A DNA stretch of 24,560 bases from UBA2943 sp946534895 (lineage in GTDB: Bacteria; Bacillota; Clostridia; Christensenellales; Aristaeellaceae). Below, one piece after another: positions 7,091 through 15,300 of the stretch (positions are counted from its first letter, which is position 1; every line of letters begins with the position of its first letter). The translations under genes and the position numbers were made by a program. Under the pieces are notes generated by a model. It was not told the DNA's origin. It saw nothing but the letters and a program-made list of their open reading frames with translations, and made no database searches. The stretch spans positions 1-24,560 of the forward strand of contig CAMNDE010000052.1 in assembly GCA_946534895.1 (NCBI GenBank), read 5' to 3'.

Positions 7091-9538
7091 ATGGACAATA
7101 TGATTTCCCTTTGCGGCGAGTGGGAGATGTGCTCCACCCGCGACATGCAGTGGCATCCCGCCACTGTTCCCGGCTCCGTGTACGCGGACCTCATGGACGC
7201 GCAGCTCCTGGACGATCCCTTCTTCCGGGACAATGAGCAGAAGGCCTATGAGAAGATCCGCGAGGACTTCCTCTACCGCCGTACCTTCTTCCTGGACGAG
7301 AAAGTCCTGCGCGCCCGGGAACTGCGCCTGGTGTTTGAAGGTCTGGACACGCTGTGCGAGATCAGCATCAACGACCAGTTCGTTCTTTCCACGTCCGACA
7401 TGCACCGCACCTACATGGTGGACATCCGGCCCATGGTGCACGCCGGCGGCAATTTACTCACCATCCTGTTCCGCTCTCCGGTGGAGGCCGCGCACGCCGC
7501 CTACCGCCGCAGTCCCGTGAACGGGAGCACGGACGCCGTCCGCGGCTTCCCGCACATCCGCAAGGCCCACTGCATGTACGGCTGGGACTGGGGTCCGCGT
7601 CTGCCCGACGCCGGCATCTTCCGGCCCGTCTATCTCTGGCCCGTGTCCACGCCCAAGGTCCGCTCGGTGCTCATCCGCCAGACCCACGCCCCGAGCATGG
7701 TGCAGCTGAACTTCACCCCGGACCTGGACATACCGCGCGAGGCGCCGGCCGAGGGCCTGTACCTGCGCTACACGCTCCTGGACCCGGACGGCAATGAGCT
7801 CGTGTCCACCACGGACTCGGCCATGCAGGTCATGTCCCCGCGTCTCTGGTGGCCCAACGGTCTGGGCGACCAGCCCCTGTACACCCTGAAAGCCGACCTG
7901 CTCAGCCCGGAAGGCGTGCTTCTCGACCGCTGGGAAAAGCGCATCGGCCTGCGCACCATTGACATCCAGGAAACCCCGGACGAGTACGGCACCTCCTTCG
8001 GTCTGTGCGTCAACGGCGTGCCCATGTTCTGCATGGGTGCCGACTATATCCCCGAGGACAATATCCTGCGCCGCGTCACGCCCGAGCGCACCCGCCGCCT
8101 GCTGGAGGACTGCCGGGATGCGCACTTCAACTGTGTGCGCGTCTGGGGCGGCGGCTACTATCCCGATGACTTCTTCTTTGACGCCTGTGACGAGCTCGGA
8201 CTCCTGGTCTGGCAGGACTTCATGTTCGCCTGTGCCGGGTATGAGCTCTCCCCCGCCTTTGAGGAGAATATCCGCGCCGAGTTCCGGGACAATATCCTGC
8301 GCCTGCGCCATCACCCGAGCCTTGCGCTTTGGTGCGGGAACAACGAGAACGAGGCGGCCATGAGCCAGGACTGGTTCGGAGGCACGCCTCAGCAGAAGGC
8401 GGACTATATCAAGATCTTTGAGTATATCCTGCCCTCCCTGCTGCACGTTCTGGACCCGGACCGGCCCTATCGCCCCTCCTCTCCCAGCTCCGGCGGCGCC
8501 TTTGACCAGCCCTCGGACGAAAAGCGCGGGGATGTGCACTACTGGGGTGTCTGGCACGGCAACGAGCCCTTCCAGGCCTACCGTGACCACGCGTTCCGGT
8601 TTGTGTCCGAGTTCGGGTTCCAGTCCTTCCCGGAGATGAAGACCATTGAAAGCTTTACCCTGCCCTCGGACCGGAACATCTTCTCCTATGTCATGGAAAA
8701 GCATCAGCGCAATGCGTCCGCCAACGGCAAGATCCTGAACTACCTGTCCCAGCATTACCTGTATCCCCGGAACCTGGACACCCTGGTCTACGCTTCCCAG
8801 CTCCTGCAGGCCGAGGCCGTGCGCTGCGGCGTGGAGCACTTCCGCACCCACCGCGACCAGTGCCGCGGCGCCATCTACTGGCAGATCAACGACTGCTGGC
8901 CCGTGGCCTCCTGGGCATCCATCGACTACTACGGCCGCTGGAAGGCGCTGCAGTACATGGCAAGACGCTTCTATGCGCCGCTGCTCCTGGCCATTGAGGA
9001 GGACGGCCTGCAGACAGCCCGGCCCAACGTCAATGACGAAACCCCGGTCTCCGAAATCCCGCTGCGCGCCGACCTGCGGCTCTCCAATGAATCCCTGCAG
9101 CCCCGCAATGTCATTGTCCGCTGGCAGCTGCGCACAGCGGAGGGCAGCCTTCTGCGCCAGGGCGAAGTCCCCGTGTCCGTTCCGGCCCTCTCCTCCATGA
9201 GCGCATGCGTGCTGGAGTTCCCGGAAGCCGACCCCTTTGAGCACTTCCTCTGGGCAGAGCTCGAGGAGAACGGAAGCATTCTCTCGAGCACTTCCGCCCT
9301 GTTCTGCCCGCCCAAGCACTTCCATTTCCGCGACCCGCAGCTTACCGTGACGCAGGAAGGCGATGTGCTCACCATCTCCTCCCGCGGCTATGCCCGCATG
9401 GTGGATATCCAGTGCCATGACGCCGACGTCCTGCTTTCCGACAACGATTTTGACATGCTGGAAGGCACCCGTCAGGTATCCATACTGCGCGGCAGCGGAA
9501 AGCGCTTTTCCGTGCGCTCCGTATACGACATCCACTGA
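7091..9538 (+). CDS. GH2-family beta-mannosidase, cytoplasmic
   Basis: An 815-residue glycoside hydrolase family 2 protein of the beta-mannosidase type, which removes terminal beta-mannosyl residues from manno-oligosaccharides. The order is an N-terminal sugar-binding-like domain (CGEWEM to about 180), an immunoglobulin-like domain (about 185-290) and a TIM barrel (about 295-600), then C-terminal beta domains. The acid/base glutamate is E419 in WCGNNENE and the nucleophile is E507 in SEFGFQS. The 88-residue spacing agrees with known mannosidases. HCMYGWDWGPRLP (160-172) is a further mannosidase hallmark. I chose ATG 7091 because AGGAGG sits eight bases upstream and the preceding gene ends at 7089; an in-frame upstream ATG at 6950 lies deep inside that gene. 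There is no signal peptide, so it acts inside the cell on imported oligosaccharides. Confidence 0.92.
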   Translation: MDNMISLCGEWEMCSTRDMQWHPATVPGSVYADLMDAQLLDDPFFRDNEQKAYEKIREDFLYRRTFFLDEKVLRARELRLVFEGLDTLCEISINDQFVLSTSDMHRTYMVDIRPMVHAGGNLLTILFRSPVEAAHAAYRRSPVNGSTDAVRGFPHIRKAHCMYGWDWGPRLPDAGIFRPVYLWPVSTPKVRSVLIRQTHAPSMVQLNFTPDLDIPREAPAEGLYLRYTLLDPDGNELVSTTDSAMQVMSPRLWWPNGLGDQPLYTLKADLLSPEGVLLDRWEKRIGLRTIDIQETPDEYGTSFGLCVNGVPMFCMGADYIPEDNILRRVTPERTRRLLEDCRDAHFNCVRVWGGGYYPDDFFFDACDELGLLVWQDFMFACAGYELSPAFEENIRAEFRDNILRLRHHPSLALWCGNNENEAAMSQDWFGGTPQQKADYIKIFEYILPSLLHVLDPDRPYRPSSPSSGGAFDQPSDEKRGDVHYWGVWHGNEPFQAYRDHAFRFVSEFGFQSFPEMKTIESFTLPSDRNIFSYVMEKHQRNASANGKILNYLSQHYLYPRNLDTLVYASQLLQAEAVRCGVEHFRTHRDQCRGAIYWQINDCWPVASWASIDYYGRWKALQYMARRFYAPLLLAIEEDGLQTARPNVNDETPVSEIPLRADLRLSNESLQPRNVIVRWQLRTAEGSLLRQGEVPVSVPALSSMSACVLEFPEADPFEHFLWAELEENGSILSSTSALFCPPKHFHFRDPQLTVTQEGDVLTISSRGYARMVDIQCHDADVLLSDNDFDMLEGTRQVSILRGSGKRFSVRSVYDIH

Positions 9539-9545
9539 TTCCGGC

Positions 9546-9593
9546 AAAAAAGCCTCTGTCCTGCCATCATGACAGAACAGAGGCTTTTCCTTT
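9546..9593. terminator. Bidirectional intrinsic terminator between convergent genes
   Basis: The arms AAAAGCCTCTGT (9548-9559) and ACAGAGGCTTTT (9577-9588) pair perfectly over 12 bp, with A-rich and T-rich ends on both sides. An alternative inner pairing CTGTC/GACAG is possible. It ends the GH2 operon on the plus strand and the GH5 gene on the minus strand. Confidence 0.88.
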
Positions 9594-9613
9594 GCACATG
9601 CCGGGATGTACGC

Positions 9614-10744
9614 TTACCATCTGCCGGCTTCTTCCACGCACGCCCTGATGATTTCCGGGAAAGGATCCTTGGCCCCGACCCGGTCAATATAGCCCATCTC
9701 CGCAGCATTGCCGTTATCCCAGATAAAGCAGACCGCTCCGATCCGGCCGGCATCCCGGATAACCCTGGTAAACCATTTCACCCGGTCTTCCGTGTTATTC
9801 TTGTTGAAGGCCGCGAACTCCCCGATAATCACAGGTGTATTCCCAAATGCGTTCCCGATTCCTTCCACAGTCCAGTCCACGGTCTGTTCCACTGTCGTGC
9901 TGTACCTGCTCACCGTTGGCTCCCAGGTGACATCCTCATCCCTGAAAGCAAACCCTGACGGGTTGTACATATGCACCTCCGCGATCAGGTGATCCCGCGC
10001 ACTGTCCTTCGGAAGCCTGAATGCCCGCATGCACCGTTCCGAGCATGACGCGGCATAGGTGCAGCACACAAGATTGCGCCGGGCATTGTTTGCGCCTGTC
10101 GAACGCACCGTATCCACAAACGCCTGATTGTAAAGGTTCAGGGCCGTCACGCCGTCGGTGGAAGGATTGTCCCATACATTGCTTTCATCCACCATCTCAT
10201 TGAAGCCCTCGAACAGAAGCTCCTGCGGATAGCTGGCAAAGCGCTCTGCGATCTGTCTCCAGATATGCTCAAACTTTTCCCTGTTCCGGTTGAAGTTGGC
10301 CCGGCTGGCCCGAAGCCATCCGTCCGATCCGGTATCGTGATGCATATTGATAATGCAGTACAGTCCCGCATCCATTGCCGCGTCCACCAGCTTCTGCACG
10401 CGGTCCATCCATGCCCCGTCCATATTCCCCTTGTCATCAAAGTGCCTTGCCCAGGTGATGGGAATGCGTACAGCCCCGAATCCGAGCCGTTTCAGCTTCT
10501 GCATCAGGCTCACCGGTGTCACCGGATTTCCCCAGGCCGTCTCAAAGTCCCTGACTGTGCCCTCGGTATACTGCAGGATCCAGTCCCCGGTGCTGTCCAG
10601 GGCATTCCCGAGATTCCAGCCGAGTCCCATATGATCCACCGCTTCGGCGGCCGTCTCAAAGCCTGCCGCCAGAGCCCCTGTTACGGAAAACAGGATGCAC
10701 ACACACAGCACGCATGCCAGAACAGCATGAAACCGTTTCTTCAT
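9614..10744 (-). CDS. Secreted GH5 endoglycanase (cellulase type)
   Basis: A 376-residue glycoside hydrolase family 5 protein with a signal peptide (1-27, cleavage near ALAA). Family segments follow in order: GWNLGNALD (42-50), AWGNP (70-74), VRIPITW (92-98), INMHHD (132-137), LFEGFNE (177-183) with acid/base E183, EVHMY (256-260), and IIGEFAA (306-312) with nucleophile E309. The pattern resembles subfamily GH5_4, which includes endoglucanases, xyloglucanases and mixed-specificity enzymes, but the subfamily is my inference. No carbohydrate-binding or dockerin module is present, so it is a free single-domain enzyme. GGAGG is eight bases upstream of the start. It has its own promoter and converges with the GH2 gene. 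Confidence 0.92.
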   Translation of the reverse strand: MKKRFHAVLACVLCVCILFSVTGALAAGFETAAEAVDHMGLGWNLGNALDSTGDWILQYTEGTVRDFETAWGNPVTPVSLMQKLKRLGFGAVRIPITWARHFDDKGNMDGAWMDRVQKLVDAAMDAGLYCIINMHHDTGSDGWLRASRANFNRNREKFEHIWRQIAERFASYPQELLFEGFNEMVDESNVWDNPSTDGVTALNLYNQAFVDTVRSTGANNARRNLVCCTYAASCSERCMRAFRLPKDSARDHLIAEVHMYNPSGFAFRDEDVTWEPTVSRYSTTVEQTVDWTVEGIGNAFGNTPVIIGEFAAFNKNNTEDRVKWFTRVIRDAGRIGAVCFIWDNGNAAEMGYIDRVGAKDPFPEIIRACVEEAGRW

Positions 10745-10774
10745 ATTGCTTTCCTCCGCTGCACCTTTTTCATG

Positions 10775-10803
10775 ATCCTACCAGATTCCGCCGGGCTTCA
10801 CAA
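10775..10803 (-). promoter_or_regulatory. Predicted sigma-A promoter of the GH5 gene
   Basis: On the minus strand, TTGTGA (10798-10803), a 17-base spacer and TAGGAT (10775-10780). It lies 30 bases upstream of the start codon, in the short gap after the MATE gene, so the GH5 gene can be expressed independently. Confidence 0.6.
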
Positions 10804-10865
10804 TTCCAGCTGCGCACGCGGAAGAAAACTGGCCGTTCCTTTTCCAAGGTGGCCTTCACCACAAC

Positions 10866-12218
10866 TCAGGCCTTCCGCCGCTTTTCCGGCGAAAACAGAC
10901 GCAGCTTCCTGAACTCCACAAGATACACCAGGCTCGACAGCGACCATGTAAACGGATAGATCCAGTAGATCAGCCGGATATCATGCACTGCCTGGCCCAG
11001 GGTGAACAGCACAAGCACGCGTACCGCGCACCAGCACAGGAGCATGACCAGCATGGGCGTCATGGACTTTCCCAGGCCGCGCATCAGCGCAGATGCCACA
11101 TGCGAGAACCCGCACAGGCAGTAGAAGAAGGCGCATACCGTGGTCCGGCCCACACCGTAGCGGATAATGGCCGGGTCTGAATTGAACAGCGCGATCATGT
11201 GCGGTGCCAGGAAATAGGCCGCGCTACCGAAGGCGAGAAGCATGCCGCCGGTGCACAGAAGACCGAACTTCGCGCCGCTGCGGACCCTGTCCATTTTCCC
11301 GGCGCCTATGTTCTGGGACACAAAGGTGGTCATGGCCATGGAAAAGGCGGTCACCGGCAGGAAAATAAACCCTTCCGTCTTCAGGCTCGCACCGATGCCG
11401 GCCATGGCGTCCCGCCCGAAGCTGTTGATATAGGACTGGATCAGCATGTTGGACAGGTCAATCACGCAGCCCTGCATGGCCGCGGGAAACCCGTAGCGCA
11501 CAATATACCGGAGACTCTCGTGGTCCACCCGGATCCGGCGCGGTATTACGCGGATCACTTCCCGGCTTTTCAGGAGCTTTACGCCCACCAGCACCATGCT
11601 CAGGATTTCCGACAGCACCGTGGCCAGCGCCGCGCCTTCCACATCCATATGGAACACCGCGATGAACAACAGGTCCAGCACAATGTTCGTCAGTGAGCTG
11701 GCCACCAGGCAGATGAGCGGAAACCGGCTTTCCCCGGACGCCTGCAGAATGCTCACAAACATGTTGTACATCACCAGCGCGCCCGCGCCGCCGAAGTACA
11801 CCTGCAGATACCGGCAGGACCGTTCAAACACCGTGTCCGGCGTGCCCATGAGCCGCAGTATGCCCGGCGTCACCAGCACGCCGAAGGCCGTCAGCACCAC
11901 GCTGAAGAACAGTCCCAGCGCCACTGCCGTGTGCACGGCCCGCTCCGTCTGCGGCGCGTCATCCGCCCCGATGTGCCTGGCGATAATGATCCCGGCACCC
12001 GTGGCAAACCCGGACACAAACCCGATCATCAGATAGGTGTAGGATCCCGTGGACGTCACCGCCGCCAGCGCGTCCGCGTCCAGAAAATTGCCCACGATCA
12101 GGGCGTCCACCGTGTTGTAGAGCTGCTGGAAGAAATACCCCGCCAGGATCGGCAGCGCAAACCCCAGCATCTTTTTGTAGATATTCCCCTCGGTCAGCAG
12201 ATTTCCGTGATGTCTCAT
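10866..12218 (-). CDS. MATE-family multidrug/metabolite exporter
   Basis: A protein of 450 residues, the usual MATE length, with about 12 hydrophobic segments. The N-terminal signature QQLYNTVDALIVGNFL followed by ADALAAV is characteristic of the NorM/DinF superfamily of Na+- or H+-driven exporters. I prefer ATG 12218 (MRHHGNLL) over an in-frame ATG at 12320. The shorter form begins where MATE homology begins and has a GGGGGAA ribosome site about nine bases upstream. The longer one would start inside the hairpin region after the giant gene and add an unlikely 34-residue leader. It lies 121 bases downstream of the giant gene on the same strand and may receive read-through from it. The substrate cannot be predicted. 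Confidence 0.9.
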   Translation of the reverse strand: MRHHGNLLTEGNIYKKMLGFALPILAGYFFQQLYNTVDALIVGNFLDADALAAVTSTGSYTYLMIGFVSGFATGAGIIIARHIGADDAPQTERAVHTAVALGLFFSVVLTAFGVLVTPGILRLMGTPDTVFERSCRYLQVYFGGAGALVMYNMFVSILQASGESRFPLICLVASSLTNIVLDLLFIAVFHMDVEGAALATVLSEILSMVLVGVKLLKSREVIRVIPRRIRVDHESLRYIVRYGFPAAMQGCVIDLSNMLIQSYINSFGRDAMAGIGASLKTEGFIFLPVTAFSMAMTTFVSQNIGAGKMDRVRSGAKFGLLCTGGMLLAFGSAAYFLAPHMIALFNSDPAIIRYGVGRTTVCAFFYCLCGFSHVASALMRGLGKSMTPMLVMLLCWCAVRVLVLFTLGQAVHDIRLIYWIYPFTWSLSSLVYLVEFRKLRLFSPEKRRKA

Positions 12219-12278
12219 TTGCCAATCTTCCCCCGACTGCAAGCCACTCGGCTTCTGTTTTTTGGGAAAGCAGAGCAG

Positions 12279-12311
12279 CAGCCAGCCTGCACCGCATGCA
12301 AGCTGGCTGCC
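12279..12311 (-). terminator. Strong hairpin after the giant gene, possible weak terminator
   Basis: A 14-pair stem: GCAGCCAGC with GCTGGCTGC (12279-12287 and 12303-12311), one further pair, then TGCA with TGCA, closing a five-base loop. The extra pair is G-U in minus-strand RNA but C-A in plus-strand RNA, so the full stem forms only in the transcript of the giant gene. The U-tract on the minus side is poor (TGCTCTGCTTT), so termination into the MATE gene may be partial. A five-T run lies on the plus side. Confidence 0.5.
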
Positions 12312-12339
12312 TTTTTGCATAAACCGGAAATATCCTCGC

Positions 12340-15300
12340 TTACGCCGCTCCGTTTCCTTCCACGGTCATGTCCTCAAAGGGCACCCGCAGCGTTTCCTTG
12401 AGCTTGCCGTTCTCATCATAGGTATACCGGATCTCCCCGGTGCCGTCCGGCAGGGCCATGGCCGCGCCGTCCGTGTTCAGGAAGGTTTCGCGCACCTTCC
12501 GTTCCTGGTCATCATACTCGGTCTGCTTCACATGATATCCGTCCGAGCACAGGCAGGGCTTTTCCTCCGCGTCCAGCATCATTTCCATGATCTGCGCGCC
12601 TGCATCATTGTAGGTAAGCACGCGGACCGCATATCCCGTGTTCCGCGCATGCAAGGTGCCGCCCAGGAGGTACCGCTCTTCCGTCACCAGATCGCCGCTG
12701 TACTTTGTCTCTTTTTCGTCAAACCCTTCCTGGCACGCAATGGGCATTTCATTGCCGTCCAGGTACGTTTCCCGGATCACATGCCCGTTTTCATCGTAGG
12801 CATACGCCTTTCCGCAGAAAGTGTTGCCCCGGGTAATGGGCGCGCCGTCCACGCCGTACCACATTTCCCGGATCACCTTTTTCCGCTCGTCAAAGACCCG
12901 GCGGATCTCGGCGAATCCGTTCTTGGAAAGAACCGGCTGGTCCTGCGCGTCCAGATACCGCTCCAGACTCACATTTCCGTTTTCGTCGTATTCCTTCTCA
13001 ACAGCCACATAGGTGTTCCCCGGTGCCACCGGCATGTCCTGCGTATCCCGCCAGCTCTCCCGGATGATCTGCTTTTTGGCATTGTATACCCGCAGCAGAC
13101 GCGCATATCCGGAGGAATTCATCACCGGCGCGCCTTCCGTGTCAAAGTAGCGGATGTCCACGGCATTCCCCGCTTCATCCAGCTCCTGGGCAAAGGACGC
13201 ATAGCCCGCCTTCACCGCAACCGGCGCGCCCTGTTCATCAAAGTAGGCTTCCGAGCGCAGCCGGCCCTTGGCCTCATACACGCGCTTTACGGATGCGTAT
13301 CCCCGGCTGCTGAGCACAGGCTGGTTTTCCAGATCAAAGTACCGCTCGGCACACACATTGGCATATTCGTCATAGTCCCGCTCAATGCGGGCAAACGTGT
13401 CCTTCAGCACTTTCGGCGCGTCCTGTTCATCGAACCAGGCTTCCGAAGTGACCTGCTTCTTCTCATTAAAATCCCGGCGAAGCACAGCATAGCCGCTGGT
13501 GTTGACCACGAGGTTTCCGTCCGTGTCAAAGTAGCAGATTTCCACCGCGTTTCCGACTTCATCCAGCACCTGTTCAAAGGAGGCGTACCCGCCCGTCTGC
13601 ATAACGGGCTGGCCGTTTTCATCCAGATAGCTTTCTTTCAGAAGCCGGCCCTTTGCCTCATAGGTGCGCACCACCTGGGCATACCCCTTGAGGCAGGCAA
13701 TGGGCTGCCCGTCCGTGTCAAAGTAACGCTCGGCACAGACATTGGCATATTCGTCATAGTCCCGCTCGATGCGGGCATAGGTATCCTTCAGAACCTTTGG
13801 CGCATCCGTTTCATCGAACCAGGCTTCGGCTACGGCCTGCTTTTTATCGTTGTATTCCCGGCGGATCACAGCGTAGCCGCTGGTATTCACCGCCAGGCTG
13901 CCTTCCGTATCCAGGTACCGGATTTCCAGCACGTTCCCGTCTTCATCCAGCGTCTGCTGCAGGGACGCGTATCCGCCCGTCTGCATCACGGCCTGACCCT
14001 GGGCATCCAGGTACTGCTCATACACCAGCCGGCCCTTGGCCTCGTATACGCGGAGCATCTGGGCGTACCCCTTATTGCACGCGATGGGCTGGCCTTCGGT
14101 ATCATAGTAGCGCTCGGCGCTCACGTTCCCGTACTCATCGTAGTCCCGTTCCACCCGGGCATAGGTATCCTTGAGCACCTTCGGGCTGTCATTTTCATCG
14201 AACCAGGCTTCAGACAATGCCTGCTTCTTTTCGTTGAATTCCCGGCGGATCACGGCGTACCCGCTGGTATTGACCACCAGGCTGCCTTCCGTGTCAAAGT
14301 ACCGGGTTTCCAGCACGTTCCCGTCTTCATCCAGCGTCTGCTGCAGGGACGCGTACCCGCCGGTCTGCATCACGGCCTGGCCCTGGGCATCCAGGTACTG
14401 TTCATACACCAGACGGCCCTTGGCTTCATACACGCGCAGCACCTGCTCATATCCCTTGTTGCAGGCGATGGGCTGACCATCCGCACCGAAGTAGCGTTCG
14501 CCGCTTACATTGCCGTATTCGTCGTAGTCCCGCTCGATCCGGACATAGGTATCCTTCAGCACCTTCGGGCTGTCACCTTCATCGAACCAGGCCTCCGAAA
14601 TAACCTGTTTCTTCTCGTTGAAATCACGGCGGAGTACGGCATACCCGCTGGTATTGACCACAAGGTTTCCGTCCGTGTCAAGGTAGCGGATTTCCACCGC
14701 GTTTCCGTTTTCGTCCAGCACCTGTTCAAAGGACATGTACCCGCCCGTCTGCATAATGGGCTGACCGTTTTCGTCCAGATAGCTTTCCTTCACAAGCCGG
14801 CCCTTCGCCTCATATTCCCGTACGACCTGAGCATAGCCCTTCAGGCAGGCGATGGGCTGTCCTTCCGTGTCGAAGTAACGTTCTGCGCACACATTGCCGT
14901 ATTCGTCATAGTCGCGCTCGATACGCGCGAACGTATCCTTCAGCGCGGTGGGCGCTTCCATCTCATCAAACCATGCTTCGGATATGGCCTGTTTCCTGTC
15001 GTTGTATTCCCGGCGGATCATGGCATAGCCGCTGCCCATGGTCACCAGGCGGCCTTCGGTATCAAAGTAGCGGATTTCCAGAACATTCCCGTTTTCATCC
15101 AGTTCCTGGATCAGCTGGGCATACCCGCCCGTCTGCATCACCGGCTGGTCTTCCGCGTCATAGTAGCGCTCCATGAGCAGCCAGCCCTTGGCCGCATACT
15201 CGCGCTCCACCCGCGCATAGCCCTTGGAGGAGTTCACTGGATTGCCGAGCATGTCATCGTATTTTTCTTCACAGACATTTCCAAACTCGTCATATTCCCG

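Noticed and set aside
12219..12320. Longer start for the MATE exporter
   Set aside because: It would add 34 residues outside the family and start inside the hairpin region; ATG 12218 has a ribosome site and gives the normal length.
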